Assembly: GCA_039199225.1 (NCBI GenBank)
Contig: JBCCSZ010000379.1
Span: 1-6,223 of the forward strand
DNA: 6,223 nucleotides
Source of the DNA: JBCCSZ01 sp039199225
Lineage (GTDB): Bacteria > Bacteroidota > Bacteroidia > Chitinophagales > Saprospiraceae
Direction of reading: 5' to 3'
The translations under genes were made by a program, and so were the position numbers. Within the stretch, counting starts at the first letter, position 1; each line of letters begins with the position of its first letter. The notes below the pieces were generated by a model. That model saw only the letters and a list, made by a program, of their open reading frames with translations. It made no database searches and was not told the DNA's origin. Positions 1 to 6,223 of the stretch are shown in pieces.

Positions 1-2244
1 AGTAAAACTGTAACTACCGGGTTCTAAGTCTGTGATACTATTTTGATTGCCTCCTGTGGACCACTGCACCGCATAAGGAGGTGTCCCACCAGCTGGTGAT
101 ACCGAGGCGGCACCATCGCTGGCGTTGGGCTGACTTTCATTGGTGGTCGCGAGATTGGCCTGTAATTCATTGGGCTCATTTACAAGGACGCTCGCTGAAT
201 CCACACAACCATTGGCATCTGAGGCCGTCACACTGTAGGTCCCAGCCCCAAGGCCAGAAACGATCTGTCCACTGGCGCCATTGCTCCAACTGTAACTGAA
301 AGGCGGTACACCTCCGGTCACAAAAGCGGTCAAGCGACCCTCTTGTCCACCAAAACAACGCACGTCTTCTACTAATACATCAAAAATATCCAATCCACAG
401 CCGGTCCCGCCTCCGGGATTTATTCGCACAACCTCTTCGATGCGACAGTCATTCTGATCTGCTATCGTTACGCCATAACTGCCTGGCGATAAGCCCACAA
501 TGGTATTGGATGTTGCACCATTCGACCAAAGCACGGAGTAAGTGGGTGTTCCGCCACTTGGACTGACCATAGCTGAGCCATCGTTTGCGCCAGCAAAGGT
601 TTCGTCTGTCGAAGAGAGGTTGGCATTCAAAGGTGTTGGCTGGTCAATATTGATGGTGATGCTGTCTCTGCAATTCCTAAGATTGGTCACAGTCAGCGAA
701 TACGTGCCAGCGGCAAGCCCGGTGATCGCAGCCGTCGTTGCTCCATTGCTCCATGAGAATTGGAAAGGAGGAATACCACCTGTGATACTGGCATTGGCTT
801 GTCCATCGCTACTGCCAAAGCATCTCGCATTTTGTACATTGACATTGATTGTAAATCCACAGCCGCTCCCACCTCCCGACGCTGCTTCGACTGTCACTTC
901 CTGGGTCGCATCACAACCATTGGCATCCGTCACCAGCAGCTCGTAAGTTCCAGGAGCCAGGTTGGAGATGTTCTGAGTCATTGCCCCAGTCGACCAATTG
1001 TATTCGTAAGGAGGAGTGCCACCATTGGGATTGGCAGTAGCTGTCCCATCATTGGCTCCCTGGGTAGTTTCATTTGTCGCACTGGCATTGGCTTGCAATT
1101 CATCCGGTTGGGTAATAAGCACGGAAATGCTGTCTCGACAGCCCGACGGGTCGGTAACGGTCAACGAGTAAGTACCGGCGGAAAGGTTGGCCAGGATATT
1201 TGTGGTCGCACCTGTATTCCAGACAAAATTAAAGGGTGGCATTCCACCATTGATGGATGCCCGGATAAGACCATCGTCATCCCCAAAACAAGTGAGATTT
1301 TGTTGGAAGATGTTGATGCTAAAACCACAACCGTTGCCAGAACCTGGTTCTATGGTCGTTTCTGCAGTGGCAGAACAACCGTTGGCATCTGTCACAACAA
1401 GGTTATAGGTGGCTGGCGGTAAATTGTCGATGTCTGCAGTATTGCCGCCATTGGACCAAAAATAATTATAGGGTGGCGTACCACCAGTAGCAATGGCACT
1501 GGCCGTTCCATCATTGGCGCCAGCTTGTGTTTCATTGGTTGAAGAAATGTTTACTTCCAATAAGGACGGCTGAGGAAGAATGATCTCCAATGTATCCCTA
1601 CAAAAAGCACTATCCGAAACAATCAAAGTATAAATGCCAGCTCGCAAATTATTGATAGTGGCTGTTGAATCACCTGTACTCCAATTGTAAAAGACGGTAT
1701 CGACAGCCCCTCTGGTCTTTATGGAAATACGGCCATTCGCACCCCCAAAGCAACGGATGGAATCAATTTCAACAGAATCCCTTTCTATGGCTAAGCGACA
1801 AGCAAAGGATTCAATCGTAAAAGGCAGATTGACCTCACAATCATTGGCATCCTGAATGCGCACACTATAAGCACCTGGCGCTAAATTCTGAATCGCTTGA
1901 CTGTTGGACCCTGTGGACCAAAGAATGCTGTAAGGTGGCGTACCATTGGTTGGATTGACAGAAGCCGTACCATCATTGGCATTTAAGGCAGTTTCATTGG
2001 TTGTCAGCAAGTTGGCCTGTATCTCATCCGGTTGGGCAATGACAAAGGTGGCAGAATCTCTACAATCATTGGCATCGGTAAAAGTAAGGGTATAAGTACC
2101 GGCCATAAGATTCTCAATACGATTGTTTTGTGAACCATTACTCCATCTATAAGTATAAGGTGGACTACCCCCTCGAAGGTCGACCTCGATGCTTCCATTG
2201 CTATCTCCAAAACAAGTCAAGCCAGTCGTATTTGAATCGATGTC
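1..2244 (-). repeat. SprB repeats 6-15 arranged as alternating A-B dimers (154-156 residues)
   Basis: Repeats begin near residues 411, 486, 562, 640, 717, 794, 873, 951, 1029 and 1106 (bases 2244, 2019, 1791, 1557, 1326, 1095, 858, 624, 390, 159); the last is cut by the window. Even-numbered repeats (A type) carry the early Cys at 421, 575, 729, 885 and 1040 and a late Cys 50 residues on. Odd-numbered repeats (B type) replace the CFG segment with T-N-E-T-x-x-GANDGTA and keep only the late Cys (546, 700, 854, 1010). An extra Cys then follows 13-18 residues later at 559, 716, 872 and 1026, the last three within a GCGF/GCGL motif after a Gly/Ser-rich linker. Repeat 8 is degenerate in the GG-x-PPY segment. 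Confidence 0.88.
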
Positions 2245-3474
2245 TATGGCATTAGGCTCATCGATGTTTACTTCAATGGAAGCATCACATCCATCGGCAT
2301 CCTGCAATCGCAAGGTATACAAACCAGGGCCTAAATCGGTGATGAAGGAGTCTCTACCACCATTGGACCAAAAGTAATTATACGGTCGAGTACCGCCATT
2401 GACAATCGCATCGACCCGGCCATCATTCGCCCCATTGCAGCGGATGTCAACTGCATTTAAGCGGATGTCGATGGGCGCTGCCCCTTGCAGCTCGACAGAG
2501 TCTACATTGAAACATTGGCGAGCATCAAAAACGGTCACGCTGTATATCCCTGCCGACAAGCCCTGTATGGTCTCTCCTACCGCCCCAGTGGACCAAACAA
2601 AATTGTAGGGAGGATTGCCACCGTTCACGAAAGCAGTGATCGAACCATTGGCAGCATTGTCACAACTCACATCCGACACTTGAAATCTAAATTCCAAGGA
2701 GTCGGGCTCTGTTACAATAAATTGAAAAAACTGTTGGCAGTTTACCCGATCGGTCAGCGTCACGCCATATATACCAGGATTGAGTCCACTGACAAAATTG
2801 GATTGGGCGCCATTGGACCACTGGAAATCGTAAGGTGGAACACCGCCACTGGCCGAAGCCGAAGCTCCACCATCGTCGCTTCCAAAACAACTGCTGTTAA
2901 AAGGAAAAACATCGAGGACCAATTCCGGAGGCCCGGTGACACGGGTCACCCCGCCGGAGGTACAGCCATTGGCATCCGTGATCGTTACGGAGTACGGCCC
3001 AGGGTCAAGGTTTGTGATATTGGGGGTTGTAGCCCCATTGGACCAGGCATAGTTGTAGGGCATTGTTCCCCCAGTCACACTGGTCGTCACGGATCCATCT
3101 TGTGCGCCAAAACAAGAAACATTGCTAGCCGTCAGGGTTGTTGTAAGCGGTCTTGGTTCGAGAATCGTAACGGTACCCGTACCCTCGTTTTGAAATGCAT
3201 CAAAGATGACAACCGGATAACTGCCAGCCGCCAAACCTGTTTGAATGGAATCATTGCTGGACAAGGTGGGCCAGAAGAAAAAGTACGGACCAGTACCACC
3301 CTGCGGCACCACTGCTGCACGACCATTCTGACTGCCAAAGCAACTTAAATCTATCTTTTCGAAAGAGACCGGAAAATTCTGCGCAGCAGCCATCGTCCAA
3401 CTCAACATCAAAAGGAGCAGAAGGCAGGAGCGCGAGAATCGTTGGTGCTTGTTTTTTGTGATCTGCGATTTCAT
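1..3474 (-). CDS. Secreted SprB-repeat surface adhesin, 3' end outside the window
   Basis: An ATG at 3472-3474 opens a frame that stays open for exactly 1158 codons to the left edge, with no stop. Residues 1-31 form a signal peptide. From about residue 34 there are fifteen SprB-type repeats (Pfam SprB family) with the consensus CFG-x-x-DG, GG-x-PPY-x-x-WSNG, L-x-x-GTYS-x-TVTDANGC. The founding member, SprB of Flavobacterium johnsoniae, is a very large surface adhesin moved by the gliding machinery and exported by the type IX system. Such proteins usually end in a gliding-motility-type C-terminal sorting domain, which would lie beyond the left edge. The mature part has only two lysines (Lys40, Lys586) and 27 cysteines, 26 of which fall into a regular pairing. 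No enzymatic domain is visible. Alternatives are a PKD-like stalk or matrix protein; a role in gliding is not shown. The start is chosen because it lies directly before the signal peptide and 25 bp after the upstream stop. Confidence 0.95.
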   Translation of the reverse strand, partial: MKSQITKNKHQRFSRSCLLLLLMLSWTMAAAQNFPVSFEKIDLSCFGSQNGRAAVVPQGGTGPYFFFWPTLSSNDSIQTGLAAGSYPVVIFDAFQNEGTGTVTILEPRPLTTTLTASNVSCFGAQDGSVTTSVTGGTMPYNYAWSNGATTPNITNLDPGPYSVTITDANGCTSGGVTRVTGPPELVLDVFPFNSSCFGSDDGGASASASGGVPPYDFQWSNGAQSNFVSGLNPGIYGVTLTDRVNCQQFFQFIVTEPDSLEFRFQVSDVSCDNAANGSITAFVNGGNPPYNFVWSTGAVGETIQGLSAGIYSVTVFDARQCFNVDSVELQGAAPIDIRLNAVDIRCNGANDGRVDAIVNGGTRPYNYFWSNGGRDSFITDLGPGLYTLRLQDADGCDASIEVNIDEPNAIDIDSNTTGLTCFGDSNGSIEVDLRGGSPPYTYRWSNGSQNNRIENLMAGTYTLTFTDANDCRDSATFVIAQPDEIQANLLTTNETALNANDGTASVNPTNGTPPYSILWSTGSNSQAIQNLAPGAYSVRIQDANDCEVNLPFTIESFACRLAIERDSVEIDSIRCFGGANGRISIKTRGAVDTVFYNWSTGDSTATINNLRAGIYTLIVSDSAFCRDTLEIILPQPSLLEVNISSTNETQAGANDGTASAIATGGTPPYNYFWSNGGNTADIDNLPPATYNLVVTDANGCSATAETTIEPGSGNGCGFSINIFQQNLTCFGDDDGLIRASINGGMPPFNFVWNTGATTNILANLSAGTYSLTVTDPSGCRDSISVLITQPDELQANASATNETTQGANDGTATANPNGGTPPYEYNWSTGAMTQNISNLAPGTYELLVTDANGCDATQEVTVEAASGGGSGCGFTINVNVQNARCFGSSDGQANASITGGIPPFQFSWSNGATTAAITGLAAGTYSLTVTNLRNCRDSITINIDQPTPLNANLSSTDETFAGANDGSAMVSPSGGTPTYSVLWSNGATSNTIVGLSPGSYGVTIADQNDCRIEEVVRINPGGGTGCGLDIFDVLVEDVRCFGGQEGRLTAFVTGGVPPFSYSWSNGASGQIVSGLGAGTYSVTASDANGCVDSASVLVNEPNELQANLATTNESQPNASDGAASVSPAGGTPPYAVQWSTGGNQNSITDLEPGSYSFT
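2245..3375 (-). repeat. SprB repeats 1-5 (single-unit block, about 75 residues each)
   Basis: Repeats begin near residues 34, 112, 185, 261 and 335 (bases 3375, 3141, 2922, 2694, 2472). The early Cys falls at residues 45, 121, 196, 271 and 346, and the next unit continues at 421, giving spacings of 76, 75, 75, 75 and 75. Repeats 2-5 have a second Cys exactly 50 residues after the first (171, 246, 321, 396), suggesting an intra-repeat disulphide. Repeat 1 is divergent: it has the CFG and GG-x-GPY motifs but no WSNG and no late Cys, so Cys45 has no partner in the visible sequence. The repeats are diverged at the DNA level, so they are not recent duplications. Confidence 0.9.
3382..3474 (-). other. 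Sec signal peptide of the SprB-repeat protein
   Basis: Residues 1-16 are basic and polar (Lys2, Lys7, Lys9, Arg12, Arg15). They are followed by a hydrophobic core at about 18-29 (LLLLLMLSW) and an Ala-x-Ala site, AAA before Gln32. Predicted cleavage is between Ala31 and Gln32, which would leave an N-terminal Gln, common in secreted Bacteroidota proteins. There is no lipobox Cys at the cleavage point (Cys17 sits before the core), so this is a type I rather than a lipoprotein signal. It fits export to the periplasm and then across the outer membrane by type IX secretion. Confidence 0.88.
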
Positions 3475-3499
3475 TTTCGGAGCTGGTTAATCGGTTTCG
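3475..3499 (-). promoter_or_regulatory. 25-bp intergenic gap with translation start context, no Shine-Dalgarno
   Basis: The gap between the caspase stop and the adhesin ATG has no purine-rich Shine-Dalgarno sequence, only AAA directly before ATG. This is normal for Bacteroidota, where A-rich upstream bases drive initiation. No terminator or promoter fits in the gap, so read-through from the upstream gene is the simplest explanation for expression. A 7-base direct repeat, GATTAAC on the minus strand, occurs at 3499-3505 (overlapping the stop codon) and 3486-3492; its significance is unclear. Confidence 0.5.
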
Positions 3500-6223
3500 T
3501 TAATCCAATCTGAAAATCGGTAAGTCCCGGTCGAATTGGTTATCGGGCATGTAGGGTACTTGTGTCGTAGGGGCGTTGGGCAACTGCGTCTTCACCAAAC
3601 CCGGGACTCTGCGTTGCAGGAACTCGTACACTTCCTTTAGGCGAATGACGCCATCTTGATTCGCATCCGCACGGAAGGCACCATTGGCATCGTTGCATTT
3701 TTTGTTGGCAAAGGCTTCCAAGAGTGCTTCGGTAAAGGCCCCATTTTCCCAGGCTTTGTCTTCGTAGGACAGCTCGGTACTGCGGCAAGAAGTCAGGGTC
3801 GCCAAACCCGGTTGTGTCTTGGCCAGGTCGATGACGGCCTGGGAGAGGGAAGCAAAGTCGCTTTTAGAACTAGCTGCCCCACTGTGGCAGGCATCGAGGA
3901 AGACAATCTTCTTACAGGCAATTTGGTTCAGCGGATCGATGATGTCGTTCTTGAAGTCTACCGAAATGTGTTCGTATTTTGGATTGTAGTTGCTCTGCAG
4001 GATTTTAAATCTGTTTTGGGAGACTTTCCCGTGCGAAGAGATAAAGACCAGCAGAACGTCGTTATCGGTGATCAGTTCGTCTTTGTATTGATAGACCATG
4101 TCGTAGATCGACTGCTGAATGCTGGTCAGGGTTGTTTCCTCTGGCAGGTTCAGCTTGCGAATAAATACATTGGCAAAGAGTTTATCCGGTCCGGATTGCG
4201 TCCGGAAGACTTCTGCCATGTCGGCGGCATCCTTCGAAGTGTATTTCAAATCGGGATGGTTGGGTCCGATGGTCAGCAAATGTAGATTTCCTTTTCGCGG
4301 CTCAAAATTGACTTCCAAGGATTGAGACAACTCACCAGCTACCATGACCTGTAGGTTGTTGGCGCCTCGCTTGAGCGGAACTTTGTTGCGGTAGGTATAA
4401 GTGTACTGTTGGTCGGCCTTCTTCGGTGCAGACAGTTCTTCTTCGTCAAATTTACTGCCTTCCATTTCGCTGCCATTGACCTTCAGGCGAAAATCTTCCG
4501 GTTGCAATGGCGAGCCAGAGACAACGGTCATTTTAAATTCGATGAAATCTTCTGAGCGATTGATTTTGTTGGTCCCCAACTCGTGTGGCGCAGGGTCTGT
4601 CCAGATCATAATCGGTCCGCCTGCCAGTGGATTACCACTCGCACTTGCGCCCCAATTCAGGGTTTTTCGCACCTGCTCCTGACCGTTCTCACTGACAACA
4701 CAGATGATCCCTTTTTTTTCACTAACCGCCTTCAGTTGCTGAAAGGTAAAGCGAGACTCTTTGGTAGAGAGGGGTAAAATAGCCCCCATATCCAGTATCT
4801 TTGGACTCTTGGCTTGCAAATCATCCGGATGAATGAATTGAACCTTTATCCTCTTGGTCGGAAAATCTCCGGTGTTTTCCAACTTGACCAGCAGCTGAAT
4901 ATCATCAGAGGTTTTGCTACTGGCAAATCGGTAATCTGCCAACTCAATCTTAGCTGGTTTTGGTAGTTTGGAACGGACAACAGCTTGATCGTTGTGCAGC
5001 TGTTTGGTACCAGAAAAAACGCTCATAGCGATGGTATGCTCGGCCGTTCCGAGGGATTTACCGCCTTTGATCGGGATGTAAACCGTTCGTGTTTCACCAG
5101 CCCGTAGTCTTCCCAATTTGTTGGTCGTCCAAACACTGAGATCGGAGGAAGCAGCCGTTTTATTCGCATTTATCTGCACATTGGCGATGTCGATGGTACT
5201 TTTGTTTTTGAGCTGAAAAGACAGGTAGGCTCTTTCCTCGGGCTTGAGTTGACCATCCAGATTTACCAACTGAACATTACCCATTTCGACATCCAACAAC
5301 TCCCTGGCCCCAGCCAACGCCATATTCCCCGCATAGGGATCGGTCAGTCTTCCAATCCAGCCGTCATCGCCACTTTTGTGGACAAGGCCAGCAACCACCA
5401 GGCTGCCATCAAACAATCGGACAGCGACCTTCCCAACATCCTCTTTATCTCCTCCAATATCGTTTCTCTCCCACTGCCGATAACCACCAGCATCTGTTTT
5501 GACGAGCAGAATTTGATAATGCCGGGCGCCCTTGCGATGTGACTTGGTCGCACCAGCCAGCAAAAATCCACCTTCATCTGTCTGTGTCAAGCTATTGGCC
5601 AAATCGGCATCTTTGCCCCCAAATGTTTTTTCCCACTGCAAGTAACCATCCCGCCCCACTTTGATGAGCCAGGCATCCATATCACCCGCCCCTTTGGAGC
5701 GCGTCAAACCGCTGATGGCAAATCCACCGTCGAGGGTCGCAATGACATCTGTGGCCTCTTCCCAGCCCTTTTCACCAAAAAAACGTTCCCACTGGCTGCG
5801 GCCTGCCCCATCTACCTTGGCCAGCCAAATATCACCAGCAGCACGAGATTTCGACTTTCGTGTGTTGCCCGTCAATACAAAACCACCATCAGCCGCCATG
5901 GCCATACCCGTCAAATTATCGTATTTCCCTTTTCCAATGGTCGTCTCCCATTCGATCTCTTGTCCGACCAATTTAGCCACACGCACGTTCCCATCCCAAT
6001 AACCAGCCGCCACCAGGCTGCCGTCCGACTGAATGCTCAAAGATTCCCAACTGTCGCTCCCCTTGCTGCCAAAAGACTTTTCCCACAGGAGCGTCCCATA
6101 CTCATCCACCTTCATCAGCCAGGCATCTTTTTTACCAACTGTGTTACTTTCCGTCGATCCAGCCAGCACAAAACCACCGTCGAATGTTTGTACGACCGCT
6201 TTGAATTCCTCATTCTTTTTGCC
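3500..6223 (-). CDS. Caspase-like (peptidase C14) protein with N-terminal propeller repeats and CARDB/Ig-like domains; 5' end outside the window
   Basis: The frame is open to the right edge and ends in TAA at 3500-3502; 907 residues are visible (numbered here from the edge). Residues about 7-296 hold six propeller-type repeats of 45-55 residues with the pattern DGGF-x-x-AG then DAWL-x-KVD then WEK-x-FG. Residues about 309-418 and 426-525 look like two CARDB-type beta domains ('LKNKS', 'LENTGDF'). About 536-643 is another Ig-like domain of the kind that often precedes bacterial caspases. The caspase domain starts near 646 (LLTIG) and has the catalytic His731 in FISSHG and Cys779 in FLDACHSG. 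The Asp two residues before the Cys matches the metacaspase-type pocket, which in characterised metacaspases favours Arg/Lys; that specificity is inferred here. Family role: cysteine endopeptidase. The C-terminus stops soon after the caspase domain with no type IX sorting domain. The signal peptide, if any, is beyond the window. Substrate and location are unknown. It is probably co-transcribed with the adhesin gene 25 bp downstream. Confidence 0.95.
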   Translation of the reverse strand, partial: GKKNEEFKAVVQTFDGGFVLAGSTESNTVGKKDAWLMKVDEYGTLLWEKSFGSKGSDSWESLSIQSDGSLVAAGYWDGNVRVAKLVGQEIEWETTIGKGKYDNLTGMAMAADGGFVLTGNTRKSKSRAAGDIWLAKVDGAGRSQWERFFGEKGWEEATDVIATLDGGFAISGLTRSKGAGDMDAWLIKVGRDGYLQWEKTFGGKDADLANSLTQTDEGGFLLAGATKSHRKGARHYQILLVKTDAGGYRQWERNDIGGDKEDVGKVAVRLFDGSLVVAGLVHKSGDDGWIGRLTDPYAGNMALAGARELLDVEMGNVQLVNLDGQLKPEERAYLSFQLKNKSTIDIANVQINANKTAASSDLSVWTTNKLGRLRAGETRTVYIPIKGGKSLGTAEHTIAMSVFSGTKQLHNDQAVVRSKLPKPAKIELADYRFASSKTSDDIQLLVKLENTGDFPTKRIKVQFIHPDDLQAKSPKILDMGAILPLSTKESRFTFQQLKAVSEKKGIICVVSENGQEQVRKTLNWGASASGNPLAGGPIMIWTDPAPHELGTNKINRSEDFIEFKMTVVSGSPLQPEDFRLKVNGSEMEGSKFDEEELSAPKKADQQYTYTYRNKVPLKRGANNLQVMVAGELSQSLEVNFEPRKGNLHLLTIGPNHPDLKYTSKDAADMAEVFRTQSGPDKLFANVFIRKLNLPEETTLTSIQQSIYDMVYQYKDELITDNDVLLVFISSHGKVSQNRFKILQSNYNPKYEHISVDFKNDIIDPLNQIACKKIVFLDACHSGAASSKSDFASLSQAVIDLAKTQPGLATLTSCRSTELSYEDKAWENGAFTEALLEAFANKKCNDANGAFRADANQDGVIRLKEVYEFLQRRVPGLVKTQLPNAPTTQVPYMPDNQFDRDLPIFRLD
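3599..4288 (-). other. Caspase (C14) catalytic domain with intact His/Cys dyad
   Basis: The domain covers about residues 646-875 of the visible protein. It starts with the hydrophobic strand LLTIG followed by KDAADMAEVF, the usual N-terminal helix of bacterial caspases. The catalytic His codon is at 4031-4033 (FISSHG) and the catalytic Cys codon at 3887-3889 (FLDACHSG). Downstream, TLTSCRSTELSYED and NGAFTEALLEAF match the conserved small-subunit-like region of bacterial C14 members. All key residues are present, so an active enzyme is expected. Confidence 0.93.
3632..3667 (-). other. EF-hand-like calcium-binding loop near the caspase C-terminus
   Basis: Visible residues 853-864 read DANQDGVIRLKE. 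This fits the 12-residue EF-hand loop: Asp at 1, Asn at 3, Asp at 5, Gly at 6, Ile at 8 and Glu at 12, followed by a helix (VYEFLQRR). Related D-x-n-x-DG-x-i-x-x-x-E stretches are known at this place in many bacterial caspase-family proteins. Calcium binding is inferred from the pattern alone. Confidence 0.65.
5336..6205 (-). repeat. Six propeller-type repeats in the caspase-like protein
   Basis: DGG/DGS turns occur at visible residues 15, 67, 112, 165, about 216 and 272, spacing 45-56. The WE-x-x-FG-type strand end occurs at Trp47, 92, 145, 197 and 251. The short second repeat lacks the DAWL-type strand, and the sixth has no closing WE-x-x-FG. This fits the last blade of a propeller closed by a strand from the N-terminus, which is outside the window. 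This repeat type is common in secreted Bacteroidota proteins and is presumed to bind or scaffold other molecules; no ligand can be named. The total blade number is unknown because the 5' end is missing. Confidence 0.8.

Noticed and set aside
760..1422. Plus-strand open frame of 220 codons
   Set aside because: Antisense to SprB repeats 9-12; its own internal similarity mirrors the repeat period of the true gene.
2485..3348. Plus-strand open frame of 287 codons
   Set aside because: It lies wholly antisense to the SprB-repeat gene, whose frame shows a signal peptide and fifteen repeats. The antisense frame has basic, low-complexity residues and no recognisable domain; its openness follows from the repeated codon pattern.
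1..3375. Regular 225-base spacing suggesting a CRISPR or other DNA repeat array
   Set aside because: The period is that of 75-residue protein repeats. DNA identity between units is low and broken into short words, with no conserved repeat of CRISPR size.
3475..3499. Rho-independent terminator or promoter between the two genes
   Set aside because: No GC-rich stem with a T run and no TTG/TAnnTTTG-type Bacteroidota promoter fits in 25 bases.
3656..4285. Plus-strand open frame of 209 codons
   Set aside because: Exactly antisense to the caspase domain, which has intact catalytic motifs in the minus frame.
6167..6169. GTG as start codon of the caspase-like gene
   Set aside because: The same frame continues 18 codons upstream to the window edge and completes a propeller blade (DGGF at residues 15-18). 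The GTG falls inside the blade motif and is an internal Val.

Overview
The window holds two large protein-coding genes, both on the minus strand, and almost nothing else. Both are cut by a window edge. Protein content points to a marine or sludge-type Bacteroidota, probably of the Saprospiria (Lewinella/Haliscomenobacter-like). The reasons are tandem SprB repeats, a caspase fused to 'DGGF-x-x-AG' propeller blades, and a start codon preceded by A's rather than a Shine-Dalgarno sequence. The phylum call is fairly safe; the class-level call is inference.

Layout in transcription order (right to left). From 6223 to 3500 lies the 3' part (907 residues) of a gene for a multidomain caspase-like (peptidase C14) protein. 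It reads: propeller-type repeats, two CARDB/Ig-like beta domains, a third Ig-like domain, then a C-terminal caspase domain with an intact His/Cys dyad and an EF-hand-like loop. Its N-terminus lies beyond the right edge. After a 25-bp gap (3499-3475), a second gene starts at 3474 and runs off the left edge with no stop: 1158 residues of a secreted, Cys-patterned SprB-repeat adhesin with a signal peptide and fifteen repeats, the last one cut.

The short same-strand gap suggests co-transcription, so a putative protease with a protein-interaction N-terminus would be made together with a giant surface adhesin. A functional link (processing, regulation or self/non-self response) is a hypothesis only. 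The most informative sequence-level observation is inside the adhesin. Its first five and a half repeats have a single-unit period of 75 residues. The array then switches to an alternating A-B period of 154-156 residues, in which B repeats lose the early Cys and gain a compensating Cys at the B-to-A junction, so cysteines remain paired throughout. No RNA gene, mobile element, CRISPR array, terminator or convincing promoter was seen, and no gap longer than 25 bases lacks a gene.
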